64,000 nucleotides of DNA from Bacteroidota bacterium (GCA_018818065.1 JAHISV010000008.1:372001-436000), one strand, 5' to 3'; numbered from the stretch's first letter, positions 19,379 through 27,536 are shown. Numbers and translations: made by a program. The notes: generated by a model not told the origin, from the sequence alone.

Positions 19379-19398
19379 TTTTATCTCTCCGGATAAAA
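19379..19398 (-). promoter_or_regulatory. Candidate PyrR-binding hairpin
   Basis: In the pyrR leader transcript a perfect 7-bp stem UUUUAUC/GAUAAAA closes the hexaloop CGGAGA. PyrR-binding sites in Bacillus have a terminal hexaloop CNGNGA within a conserved UCCNGNGAGG-type segment, and this site matches the hexaloop exactly. An AAGGAG sequence follows the hairpin directly and precedes a possible 8-codon reading frame starting with TTG (19364-19338). Confidence 0.55.
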
Positions 19399-19444
19399 TT
19401 AAAGGAAAATTATTTTTACAAAGGTACAACATTAAATTATGATT

Positions 19445-19480
19445 GTAAAGAACAGACAAACAGATTTGTCTGTTCTTTAC
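19445..19480. terminator. Long perfect hairpin after the OmpA-like gene
   Basis: A perfect 16-bp inverted repeat with a 4-nt loop (CAGA), 14 bp beyond the OmpA-like gene's stop and upstream of the pyrR leader. The plus strand is followed by AAAAATCTTTT, and the minus strand by only a weak T-rich stretch. It most likely ends the OmpA transcript. Confidence 0.6.
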
Positions 19481-19493
19481 AAAAATCTTTTAA

Positions 19494-20609
19494 TTATTCA
19501 ATTACCTTAAACTCAATTCTGCGATTCATTGCCATACCGGCACTTGTATAATTATCTGCCATAGGCTGAGATTCGCCGTATCCTTTAACAAAAAGTCTTG
19601 AAGCACTAATCCCGTTGGCAACCAGAAAATCCCTAACTGCCTGTGCTCTTCTTTCAGATAGTGTAAGGTTAAAAGCTGCTCCGCCGCTGCTATCTGTATG
19701 CCCCTGGATTTCCACTTTAGCTGCAGGGTTACTCTTAAGCACTTCAACAGCATCATAGAGAATGGGGTAGGACTCATTGGTTAAATTGGCACTTCCTGAA
19801 CGGAAATTAACTCCCTCAAGTACCCAGCTTTTCTTGATAGCTCTTGGTGCAGGCTTTTCAGGTTCTTTTTCAACAACCACTTCTCTTGTAATAACACGAG
19901 GAATGTTGCTCTTAATCAGTTCTTCAATCTTATCATAATCAACTTTTTCCGGTTCAGGAAGTACTAACTCTGAAATTCCACCGGGTAAAGCACATTTTCT
20001 TGAAAGTGTGCCTTTATCGTAGTAATAATTCCAGCCGATTTTTGCATCCAGATATGTTTCATATCTGTCGGTAAATATTCCGCCTAAACCGGAGCCTGAT
20101 ACTCCGTCAAGCTCGTCCGTAAAAGTAGAATGGTAATTAAATTCAATAAACATTGACCAATCGATACCTAGTTTAATATCTGCACCCAGGCCCATGTTTA
20201 GTTGTCCACTGATTACCTGATCATCAAGTGTAGTATCAAAATGGTCGGTTAACATGGCCATAAAACCACCGGCACCAAAAGTAAAATATGGCGACACCGG
20301 ATCGCATGGAGCAAGGTAATAAAGGAAGTCAAGATTTAGGGCGATTAAATCAAGTTTTGTAGTTAATGGAGTTGCATCAGCTTCCATGTGGGAATATCCG
20401 GGTTGGATTCTGAAGGCAACATTTTCAGATGTATTCCGCTGTAAATGAAAAAAACCGCCATAGTTTGTATCAGAAGCTTTGTTCAGACTATGGTTCATCA
20501 ATCTGGGGTAAGATCCACCAAAACCAAAACTCCAGCTGTTTTCTGCAAGTTGTGCTTTGAGCGGTGTAATAAACGCGAATAGAGCTAAAAAGAGTAGAAT
20601 TCGTTTCAT
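19494..20609 (-). CDS. OmpA-family outer-membrane protein
   Basis: A 371-residue exported protein. The signal peptide is MKRILLFLALFAFITPLKAQ. Residues about 20-215 look like an eight-stranded beta-barrel (alternating hydrophobic strands, FTFGAGGFMAML). A linker with VEKEPEKPAPRAIKK leads to a C-terminal OmpA peptidoglycan-binding domain (VEIQGHTDSSGGAAFN...LSERRAQAVRDFL...GYGESQP). It should anchor the outer membrane to the cell wall. It stands alone between a hairpin downstream and the tRNA-like element upstream. Confidence 0.9.
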   Translation of the reverse strand: MKRILLFLALFAFITPLKAQLAENSWSFGFGGSYPRLMNHSLNKASDTNYGGFFHLQRNTSENVAFRIQPGYSHMEADATPLTTKLDLIALNLDFLYYLAPCDPVSPYFTFGAGGFMAMLTDHFDTTLDDQVISGQLNMGLGADIKLGIDWSMFIEFNYHSTFTDELDGVSGSGLGGIFTDRYETYLDAKIGWNYYYDKGTLSRKCALPGGISELVLPEPEKVDYDKIEELIKSNIPRVITREVVVEKEPEKPAPRAIKKSWVLEGVNFRSGSANLTNESYPILYDAVEVLKSNPAAKVEIQGHTDSSGGAAFNLTLSERRAQAVRDFLVANGISASRLFVKGYGESQPMADNYTSAGMAMNRRIEFKVIE

Positions 20610-20735
20610 TTTATAATCTCAGTTGTTATTAATTCAAGCTTTGGTTGGAACGACGTTTATTATAACGATATTCATTCATATTATCAAGAATGCATTTTTG
20701 AATTTTGAAGAAAACTCATATATTTAGGATGAATT

Positions 20736-20811
20736 CGGGGTGTAGCGCAGCCCGGTAGCGCGTCCCGACGGGATGTCGGGAAGGTCAGGAGTTCGAATCT
20801 CCTCACCCCGA
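20736..20811 (+). tRNA. tRNA-Pro-like gene with abnormal anticodon arm
   Basis: Folds as a cloverleaf: acceptor CGGGGTG/CACCCCG with C1-G72 and A73 (tRNA-Pro features), D-arm GCGC/GCGC, T-arm AGGAG-TTCGAAT-CTCCT with a canonical T-loop. The anticodon arm is abnormal. At 20763-20781 it is the palindrome TCCCGAC-GGGAT-GTCGGGA, which gives either a 7-bp stem with a 5-nt loop or a 5-bp stem with a 9-nt loop, and no T33 precedes an anticodon in the normal register. CCA is not encoded. It may be a degenerate or non-translating tRNA, or the repeat half of a mobile element; a 3' copy lies 335 bp downstream. Confidence 0.45.
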
Positions 20812-20838
20812 CTCTTCTTAATATTCTTATTTATTATC

Positions 20839-21093
20839 ATGAAATTCACATTGTATATTTTAAAAAGCAAAAGTACCAATAAGTTTTATGTTGGACATAC
20901 TAACAACATGGAAAGAAGAGTTTTTGAACATAATTCCGGGCAAACAAAATCAACCAAACCAGGTATACCCTGGGAACTGGTTTACACAAAGGAATTCCAA
21001 ACCAACATTGAGGCTAACAGAGCCGAATTGGATATTAAAAAGAAAAAGAGTAGAAAGTACATTGAACAACTAATTTCCGGGCAGTCCGGATAG
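20839..21093 (+). CDS. Small GIY-YIG nuclease beside the tRNA-Pro-like gene
   Basis: An 84-residue protein made almost only of a GIY-YIG domain: TLYILKSKSTNKFYVG supplies the GIY and YIG elements, ERRVFEH the conserved Arg, and RAELDIKKKKSRKYIEQLI the catalytic Glu helix. GIY-YIG enzymes cut DNA with one metal ion; the short YhbQ/SLX1-like forms act on branched DNA. The open frame extends upstream to 20773, but that part is a translation of the tRNA-like gene, so the ATG at 20839 is preferred. No Shine-Dalgarno site is visible. The last residues and the TAG stop (21091-21093) fall inside the partial second tRNA copy. Confidence 0.8.
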   Translation: MKFTLYILKSKSTNKFYVGHTNNMERRVFEHNSGQTKSTKPGIPWELVYTKEFQTNIEANRAELDIKKKKSRKYIEQLISGQSG

Positions 21094-21151
21094 CGCGTCC
21101 CGACGGGATGTCGGGAAGGTCAGGAGTTCGAATCTCCTCACCCCGACTCTT
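21081..21151 (+). repeat. Partial second copy of the tRNA-Pro-like element
   Basis: From 21091 to 21151 the sequence is identical over 61 bp to 20756-20816, covering the second D-stem strand, the palindromic anticodon arm, the T-arm, the acceptor 3' strand and ACTCTT after it. The ten bases before it match the D-loop with one substitution and one insertion. The acceptor 5' strand and first D-stem strand are missing, so this copy cannot form a complete tRNA. It flanks the GIY-YIG gene as a direct repeat. Confidence 0.9.
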
Positions 21152-21452
21152 TTCTACGTCCTATTTCAAATTCCGTTACACATTTATATTCTTTTTTCAT
21201 AAACATTTACTCTTTCATATTCTCAGCAAAAAAAATAAGGAAATATAGCCTTTGTAATTATACTCCGATTTCCCTGTAATTTTTAAAAAAATATTATAAC
21301 TTGCATCAAAAAAATATTGACGACTTATTATTGACAAACTGTAAAAGATTTACATATCACAAAATCCCCCATTTGTTTTTCTGACTCATATAGATTCTAT
21401 GTGTTACTGTGCTTGATACAAACCCATAAAAATATAAACGGAGTATTATAAC
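21152..21452. other. Intergenic region before abgT
   Basis: About 300 AT-rich bases without an open frame I would support. It holds the candidate abgT promoter listed separately and the GGAG site before that gene. I see no repeat, RNA gene or riboswitch in it. Confidence 0.5.
21331..21359 (+). promoter_or_regulatory. Candidate promoter upstream of abgT
   Basis: TTGACA (21331-21336) is 17 bp from ATATCA (21354-21359). The -35 is consensus and the -10 is weak. It lies about 95 bp before the transporter start. Confidence 0.3.
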
Positions 21453-22970
21453 ATGAAAAAATTCATTTCAAGGATGTTCGCGAAGTCTCTCGATTGGATT
21501 GAGATTATTGGTAACCGACTTCCGCATCCGGCAACCCTTTTCGGGTTATTAGCCTTACTTGTTGCCATTGCATCATGGCTTGGTGACATGTTTTCTTTAA
21601 CCGCGATTCATCCTGCTGACAATTCTATTATTGTTGTAAAGAGTTTATTTAGCGGTGACGGCATCAGATGGATGTACACCAACGTTATGGAAAATTTTGT
21701 AAATTTCCCTCCGCTGGGTTATGTGCTTACTGTTATGGTGGGGATTGGCGTGGCTGAGGGATCGGGTCTGTTTACTGCGGGAATTAAAGCTCTTGTGCTA
21801 AACGCACCTCCTAAACTTATCACAGCTTCCATTGTTCTTGCGGGTATTCTTTCTCACCTTGCCTCGGAAGTTGGCTATGTGGTTCTTATTCCTTTGGGAG
21901 CTATGATTTATCACGCGATTGGAAGACACCCGATGGCAGGACTTGCCGCGGCATTCTGCGGTGTAAGCGGCGGCTTCGGCGCAAACTTTCTTATTGGTTC
22001 AGTCGATCCTATTCTAGCCGGACTTTCGCAATCAGCAGCTCAAATAATTGATCCTACGGAAACAGTGAACGTGGCTGTTAACTTCTACTTCATGTTCGTT
22101 TCGGCATTCATGATTGTTATTGTCGGTACATGGATTACAGAAAAAATTGTTGAACCTCGTCTGGGCAAATACCATGGCGGCGCCGAGAAACTTGATGTTG
22201 GTAAACTTACCAACGATGAGAAAAAAGGTCTTAAGTGGGCTATGTTTGGATTGCTTGCAGTGATTGCGGTTCTCGCATTAACAATTATTCCAGATGGTGC
22301 AATCTTCCGTAATCCTGAGACAAACGAAGTTCTTCACTCCCCTTTCTTCAATGGAATTATTGTGGGGATACTTATTTTCTTTATGGTTCCTGGTCTTATC
22401 TACGGAGTTGTTGTTGGCACAATAAAGAACGACAAACAATTCATGAAACATGTTATAGCCAGCATGGGAACGCTTTCAACATACATTGTTCTGGTATTCT
22501 TTGCCGCGCAATTCGTGTACTTCTTTAAGTACAGTAACTTAGGATTAATCCTAGCCATTGACGGCGCAAAATTTTTGAGTGACATCGGGCTTACGGGTAT
22601 ACCACTTATAATTGCTTTCGTTTTTCTCGCAGCATTTATAAATCTCTTTATGGGAAGCGCTTCTGCAAAGTGGGCAATTATGGCTCCGGTTTTCATACCT
22701 ATGTTTATGCTGCTTGGATATCATCCTGCCTTAACCCAGGCCGCTTTTAGAATAGGTGACTCGGTAACGAACCTGATAACACCAATGATGAGCTACTTTG
22801 CCCTGATTGTGGCATTTGCTCAGAAGTATGACGAGGATTATGGAATAGGAACGATAATATCTACCATGGTGCCATATACATTCTTCTTCCTCATATTCTG
22901 GATTGTAATATTGTCCGGATGGATGTTGTTAGGATTACCATTAGGTCCGGATGGACCGTTGTTTTTGTAA
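21453..22970 (+). CDS. abgT: AbgT-family transporter
   Basis: A 505-residue membrane protein with about 11 hydrophobic segments. The N-terminal DWIEIIGNRLPHPATLF and later HLASEVGYVVLIPLGAMIYHAIGRHPMAGLAAAFCGVSGGFGANFLIGSVDPIL-type segments are characteristic of the AbgT family. AbgT proteins import p-aminobenzoyl-glutamate or export sulfonamide-like compounds using ion gradients; which applies here cannot be told. No abgAB hydrolase genes are adjacent. GGAG lies before the ATG, and a hairpin terminator follows. Confidence 0.9.
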   Translation: MKKFISRMFAKSLDWIEIIGNRLPHPATLFGLLALLVAIASWLGDMFSLTAIHPADNSIIVVKSLFSGDGIRWMYTNVMENFVNFPPLGYVLTVMVGIGVAEGSGLFTAGIKALVLNAPPKLITASIVLAGILSHLASEVGYVVLIPLGAMIYHAIGRHPMAGLAAAFCGVSGGFGANFLIGSVDPILAGLSQSAAQIIDPTETVNVAVNFYFMFVSAFMIVIVGTWITEKIVEPRLGKYHGGAEKLDVGKLTNDEKKGLKWAMFGLLAVIAVLALTIIPDGAIFRNPETNEVLHSPFFNGIIVGILIFFMVPGLIYGVVVGTIKNDKQFMKHVIASMGTLSTYIVLVFFAAQFVYFFKYSNLGLILAIDGAKFLSDIGLTGIPLIIAFVFLAAFINLFMGSASAKWAIMAPVFIPMFMLLGYHPALTQAAFRIGDSVTNLITPMMSYFALIVAFAQKYDEDYGIGTIISTMVPYTFFFLIFWIVILSGWMLLGLPLGPDGPLFL

Positions 22971-23007
22971 AAATAGTTACAAGTGCATAGTTGCAAGTTT
23001 ATCAAGT

Positions 23008-23031
23008 GGGCGCATGGAATTGCGCCCTTTT
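23008..23031 (+). terminator. Terminator of abgT
   Basis: Perfect 7-bp stem GGGCGCA/TGCGCCC with a 6-nt loop, directly followed by TTTTATT on the plus strand. Confidence 0.75.
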
Positions 23032-23163
23032 ATTAAAATGAGAATGAAATGCCATAGTGGACAAAATTATCCATTTCTTTTTATCCCATTTTTTTGTTAA
23101 TTGTAGCGTAATTGACAAGTACTAATAAAATTTCATTTAATAATATTTCGGGGGAAATCATTA

Positions 23164-25221
23164 ATGAAATTCATTCCATTTAATTTCGTGATATTTTTTT
23201 TCTTTTTAAGCACAAATATATACCTCTTCTCAAATCAGTTAGATCAAAAAATTAAAGTACTACTGGTAGCGGATGATTTTATTGGTACAAGTTATACGAT
23301 ATCCGATGATCAGGTAAAAAGCATAGGCGAAATTTTGCATAGCTACGACTGGGACCTTGTACTTGCCGGGGCAAAAGATACTCTGATTCCCTGCCCCTGG
23401 GGAAAGGAAACAATGAATCAGAAAGCCAGTATTACAGAGTTGAATATTAATTCCCTTCAGGTGCCAGTTGAATATGATGGAATTATAATACTGCCGGGAA
23501 GGTCTTTTTCAAACCTTACAAATAATTCCAGTTTTCTCTCCTACCTTAAAGCAGCAAATGATGAAGGCATTCCTATTGCCGCCTGGTGCAGAGGAGTAAG
23601 TGTTTTGGCAGCCGCGGATATTTTAAGGGATAAAACCATAATTGGCAACTTTAATCTTAATCCTTTATTTGGCGAAGCCGGCGCTGATTACATCGATTAT
23701 TATGTGAAGACCGAAAATCAGAAACGCACGTTTCATGATATAATTGGACCTATAAAGGATGGTAATATTATAACTACCGTAAGAAGCTTGTATTATAGAG
23801 GAGAGATGTGTTCCCTTATAAAAAATGCCATTGATTCCAGAGAGAAGCTAAAGGATATTCAATTGGGAATTAGCTTCTCTGATTCTGCCGTCTGGAAAGG
23901 AGAAAACCCTTATGCCTCGACTGGAGTTGCCTGGGGTGACATAAATAATGATAGTTGGAATGACGTTATCGTATCGAATGGAATCGATTCCCAGCCCCAG
24001 CCCACAATTGTATACTTTAACATGGAAGGCGTTCTTGATGAAAAATGTGGGTGGGAATCAGAATACAAGCTGCCTTCCGGCAATATTTTTGTCTCTGATT
24101 TAGATAACGATAATCACACTGAAATAGTGGTGTCGCACCTCGGGATTTCCAAAGAAGGTTTTACTCCCGGATCGCATGTTGTATATAAATATGGTGGAAC
24201 CCTCGGAAAAAATCCCGGATGGAAATCACCACCAGCAAATGGTTTTTCCTGCACAGGAGGTGACTTCGATGGTGATGGCGATATGGATTTAGTCTTCGGA
24301 CAGGGAGTAAATGCCATAAAAGCCGAGGATAAAAAGTTTCAGCCTGCGGTTATTTACGGGAATGAAAATGGAAATTTTTCATCCACACCCTTATGGTCAT
24401 CTGAAGAGAATTATCTTACCAATGATGTGTGCTCAGTAGATATAGATAATGATGGCGATCTTGATTTGGCGATCTCGGGCAAAGGATACGGAATTAGCAT
24501 CTTTTATAATAAAGATGGAATACTTGAGAAGTCCCCTTCCTGGTCTACTAAATCCGTTATAGGTGCGCGTCAAATGTCTTTTGGCGATCTTGATGGTGAC
24601 GGTTTTCAGGAACTTGCAGTTGCCGTACCAGCGGCAAAGTTTCTTACCGAGGATGGCGGAATTTATATATTCAAGAATGTAAACGGTATACTCGAAAAAG
24701 AAGCTTTCTGGAAGGATGAAACTTTCCACGAACCCTCTTGTATTGCATGGGTGGATGCTGATGGCGATCAGGATCTCGACCTGGCTTTTGGTGGTTTTTT
24801 TGCCCGTGCAGGAATTTTGGAAAACCAGTCGGGTAAATTATCAGAGGAGTTCAAATGGTCCTATAAAGGAGATAGGAGTTTTTGGGTTCAGCAACTTAGT
24901 TTTAATGATTTTGATAAAGATTTCATAATAAATGATGTAGAGAAATTCATTGGCAATGGAAATAATAAGGTATTTACATTTAACAAGAAATATCTTAATT
25001 CTATTACTGAAGTTGTTGTAAATAATAAACCTTTGAAGAAAGAGGAATACTGCTACGATCTGAACGAGGGCTGGATATCTCTTAAAACCCCTCCCTCAGA
25101 TAAAAGTAAAATTTCTGTGATTTATTCCTATTCCAGGGATCTTGATTTAGTCATCACAGCTTTGTATAAAACGTTGTTGTTTGAGAACGAGTCTTATAAT
25201 TTCAATTCGGGGGGAGAATGA
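23164..25221 (+). CDS. Secreted DJ-1/PfpI domain fused to FG-GAP repeats
   Basis: A 685-residue exported protein. After a signal sequence (about 1-24), residues about 30-225 form a DJ-1/PfpI-like alpha/beta domain: VLLVADDF at the start, DGIIILPGR in the middle and IPIAAWCRGVSVLAAADIL at the nucleophile elbow, so the usual cysteine is present although its neighbours are unusual. From about 235 to 590 there are several FG-GAP/VCBS repeats with Asp-rich calcium loops (DFDGDGDMDLVFG, DIDNDGDLDLAIS, DLDGDGFQELAVA, DADGDQDLDLAFG), which form a beta-propeller. I know no standard name for this fusion. The stop overlaps the start of a tetrahaem cytochrome by 4 bp, so the two are co-translated. Confidence 0.8.
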   Translation: MKFIPFNFVIFFFFLSTNIYLFSNQLDQKIKVLLVADDFIGTSYTISDDQVKSIGEILHSYDWDLVLAGAKDTLIPCPWGKETMNQKASITELNINSLQVPVEYDGIIILPGRSFSNLTNNSSFLSYLKAANDEGIPIAAWCRGVSVLAAADILRDKTIIGNFNLNPLFGEAGADYIDYYVKTENQKRTFHDIIGPIKDGNIITTVRSLYYRGEMCSLIKNAIDSREKLKDIQLGISFSDSAVWKGENPYASTGVAWGDINNDSWNDVIVSNGIDSQPQPTIVYFNMEGVLDEKCGWESEYKLPSGNIFVSDLDNDNHTEIVVSHLGISKEGFTPGSHVVYKYGGTLGKNPGWKSPPANGFSCTGGDFDGDGDMDLVFGQGVNAIKAEDKKFQPAVIYGNENGNFSSTPLWSSEENYLTNDVCSVDIDNDGDLDLAISGKGYGISIFYNKDGILEKSPSWSTKSVIGARQMSFGDLDGDGFQELAVAVPAAKFLTEDGGIYIFKNVNGILEKEAFWKDETFHEPSCIAWVDADGDQDLDLAFGGFFARAGILENQSGKLSEEFKWSYKGDRSFWVQQLSFNDFDKDFIINDVEKFIGNGNNKVFTFNKKYLNSITEVVVNNKPLKKEEYCYDLNEGWISLKTPPSDKSKISVIYSYSRDLDLVITALYKTLLFENESYNFNSGGE

Positions 25222-25736
25222 ATAAAATAATTTTGCTAATTATCGCTTTAACATTTACTGTTTCATTAAATGCTCAGGAGTATAAGTACATTGGCTCGCA
25301 GGAATGTAAAAAATGTCACATCTCTGAGAAAAAAGGCAGCCAATTTGTGTCATGGTTAAAAAGCAGGCATTCACACGCCTTTTGGAGGCTAAACAGCGAG
25401 TGGTCACTCTTCCTTGCTCACCAGCGTGAAAAGTATCAAGATGTAACAGAACCGCAAAAGGACGAGCGCTGCTTGAAATGTCACACATCAATAAGAGACG
25501 AATCGAAAGAACTTGCAAGTGAGACATATAACATTGAAGAAGGAGTTGGCTGCGAAGCATGCCATGGCCCGGCTTCCGTTTATATTAAGACTCACATGAA
25601 GAAAGATAGGACTACTCTTGATGATGGCGGACTAAAACCTGACGAGACAGTATGCAAAAAATGTCATCAGGACGAACATTTCCAATTTATTGAAAAATTA
25701 CCTAAAATTGCACACGGTTTTCCTAAAAATGAGTAG
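25218..25736 (+). CDS. Tetrahaem c-type cytochrome (c554-like)
   Basis: A 172-residue exported protein with signal peptide ending LNAQ and four CxxCH haem motifs: CKKCH, CLKCH, CEACH and CKKCH. The spacing and the GVGCEACHGPAS segment resemble cytochrome c554-type domains, which carry electrons in the periplasm. It starts inside the last codons of the DJ-1/FG-GAP gene (ATGA overlap). An electron-transfer role linked to that protein is an inference; a strong terminator ends the pair. Confidence 0.88.
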   Translation: MNKIILLIIALTFTVSLNAQEYKYIGSQECKKCHISEKKGSQFVSWLKSRHSHAFWRLNSEWSLFLAHQREKYQDVTEPQKDERCLKCHTSIRDESKELASETYNIEEGVGCEACHGPASVYIKTHMKKDRTTLDDGGLKPDETVCKKCHQDEHFQFIEKLPKIAHGFPKNE

Positions 25737-25760
25737 CAATACTTGTTTTTGGGTCCTACA

Positions 25761-25797
25761 ACCTCTGAGATTCCCCCGAGTCTCAGAGGTTTTTTTA
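25761..25797 (+). terminator. Strong intrinsic terminator
   Basis: Perfect 10-bp stem ACCTCTGAGA/TCTCAGAGGT with a 10-nt loop, followed by a run of T. It ends the DJ-1/FG-GAP-cytochrome pair. Confidence 0.9.
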
Positions 25798-25879
25798 TAC
25801 CTTTACACATATCCAAATCCTTTGAAATTTCTCGCGAAGATTTTGTTATATTTGAATATAAAATTTTAAGGAGAGTATT

Positions 25880-26380
25880 ATGGCTAAATCATCATCGTCA
25901 TTTGATGTTGTATCCGAAGTGGATTTACAGGAAGTTGACAACGCTATTAACCAGGCTTTAAAAGAAATTCACCAGAGATATGACTTAAAAGCTTCGGACA
26001 CGGAAATTACCCTTAACAAAAAAGATCAGTTGATTACTATTAATACGAAGGATGATTATGCCTACAAGCAGTCCCTGGAAATTATCCGTTCAAAATTTGT
26101 TAAAAGAAATGTCCCCCTAAAGGCGCTTAATCCCAAAGAGCCTGAGCCGGCTGCAAGTGGAAGAATAAAAATTATCATCAATTTGAATAGCGGAATTTCC
26201 AAAGAAAACGCGAAAAAAATTACCAAGATGATTAAAGATATGAATTTGAAAGTGAGTGCTCAAATCCTTGATGAAAAGTTAAGAGTTCAGGGAGCTAAAA
26301 AGGATGAACTACAGGCAGTGATGCAGGCAATACGCGAAGCAGATTTTGACTTCCCAACTCAGTTTATTAATTTTCAATAA
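25880..26380 (+). CDS. yajQ: YajQ-family nucleotide-binding protein
   Basis: A 166-residue cytoplasmic protein that matches YajQ over its full length (SSSSFDVVSEVDLQEVDNAINQ at the start, QVQGAKKDELQ-like RVQGAKKDELQAVM and DFPTQFINF at the end). YajQ proteins bind nucleotides, and in some species cyclic-di-GMP, and influence gene expression; the role here is not known. AAGGAG lies before the ATG. It is a single-gene unit with terminators on both sides. Confidence 0.95.
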   Translation: MAKSSSSFDVVSEVDLQEVDNAINQALKEIHQRYDLKASDTEITLNKKDQLITINTKDDYAYKQSLEIIRSKFVKRNVPLKALNPKEPEPAASGRIKIIINLNSGISKENAKKITKMIKDMNLKVSAQILDEKLRVQGAKKDELQAVMQAIREADFDFPTQFINFQ

Positions 26381-26389
26381 ATTTTAGTG

Positions 26390-26418
26390 AATAGATGCCC
26401 ATTAGCCGGGCATCTATT
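26390..26418. terminator. Bidirectional terminator between yajQ and the ROK gene
   Basis: Perfect 11-bp stem AATAGATGCCC/GGGCATCTATT with a 7-nt loop between two convergent genes. The plus strand has a T-rich flank after it. Confidence 0.75.
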
Positions 26419-26423
26419 TCATA

Positions 26424-27536
26424 TCATTTCTTTTCAAGTTGATTGAGACCAAAAGTGTATGCCCCAAGCGCAACAGCTTCAGCTGTACCTAATTTCGAAA
26501 TTCCTACGCCTATTCTCTTTTCAGATTCAAACAGGACTTTTTTATCAGAGAAAGGAACATTAATTTCTGATGGGGTACTTTTACAAAATTCATCTAAGTC
26601 GTTTTTATTCTCAAGATTATACGCCCTAAGATCAAGACGTGGTAACTCATCTCCATTTATAGTCTTAATGGTCGAATTTATGGTTTCGATAACCTTTGGC
26701 AGAAACAGGTCAGCGGCCCCGGCAATACCACCTCCAATTACAACTTGTGCATCAAGTAAGGTTATAATATTCGCCATTGCTTCACCAATTGAAGTTCCTA
26801 GAATTTCATAAGCCTTAATCGCGGCAAGTTTATTTCCTTCCTTCTCTCCCATGGCAATCTCAAATATATCTTTTGGCGATAGTAGTAAATCATCACCTAT
26901 TGCTGCCGCCTTTCGGTACTCTCTTGCTACAGCTCGTATGCTTACACTTTCTTCAGCAAATGATTCCGGATAAATATAATTCCTTAAGAGCCACACTTCG
27001 CCAGCAGATGAATTATCCCCGATATATAGCTCACCATTCCGAACAATACCGCCGCCGAAACCTGTGCCAATGGTCATTCCAAATAGATTATTACATTTTT
27101 TGTTTGATCCCGCCTCCGTTAACTTCATGTTTAAAAACGGGAGAAAACCAGCGGCGGCCTCACCAAGAGTAAAAAGATCGCCGTCATTGTTAATAAAAAC
27201 CGGGATTCCAAATTTTTCTTCAAGCATTGGTCCGAGTGCAACACCTCCCCTGTATGCCGGAAGATTTCCTAAATCACCAATGATACCTGCCGGATAATCC
27301 GCCGGACCTGGAAATGCAAAGCTGATTGCTGATGCCTTTTGGGGAAGTGAGTTTTGAACTTGTTCAAATCCTTTAAGAATAGTCTCAAGAGAAAGGGTTA
27401 AGTCCTCACCATGGGCGGGATAGGTAATTTGTTCAATTATTTGTTTGCTGGCTTGTATTGCCGTGAATACAAAATTTGTACCCCCCGCATCAAGTGTCAT
27501 AATAATTCTTTCGTCCATACTATAATCTATTTTCAT
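26424..27536 (-). CDS. ROK-family sugar kinase
   Basis: A 370-residue ROK protein. The ATP phosphate-1 motif TLDAGGTNF is near residue 14, the phosphate-2 region GTGFGGGIVRNGELYIG near 155, and the adenosine motif VVIGGGIAG near 265. The zinc-binding CxCGxxGC segment usual after the GE motif of ROK proteins is not seen; the region reads SSAGEVWLLRNYIYPES. No DNA-binding domain is present, so it should be a kinase rather than a repressor. It is last in GH92-MFS-ROK and overlaps the MFS gene by 4 bp, so mannose or a related sugar is the likely substrate (inference). Confidence 0.82.
   Translation of the reverse strand: MKIDYSMDERIIMTLDAGGTNFVFTAIQASKQIIEQITYPAHGEDLTLSLETILKGFEQVQNSLPQKASAISFAFPGPADYPAGIIGDLGNLPAYRGGVALGPMLEEKFGIPVFINNDGDLFTLGEAAAGFLPFLNMKLTEAGSNKKCNNLFGMTIGTGFGGGIVRNGELYIGDNSSAGEVWLLRNYIYPESFAEESVSIRAVAREYRKAAAIGDDLLLSPKDIFEIAMGEKEGNKLAAIKAYEILGTSIGEAMANIITLLDAQVVIGGGIAGAADLFLPKVIETINSTIKTINGDELPRLDLRAYNLENKNDLDEFCKSTPSEINVPFSDKKVLFESEKRIGVGISKLGTAEAVALGAYTFGLNQLEKK

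Noticed and set aside
20773..20838. N-terminal extension of the first GIY-YIG gene (translates to GRSGVRISSPRL)
   Set aside because: It is a translation of the tRNA-like gene's 3' half; the domain starts at the ATG at 20839.
20736..21151. Group I intron in a tRNA carrying a homing endonuclease
   Set aside because: The first cloverleaf is not interrupted and the second copy lacks the 5' half, so splicing would not restore a tRNA.
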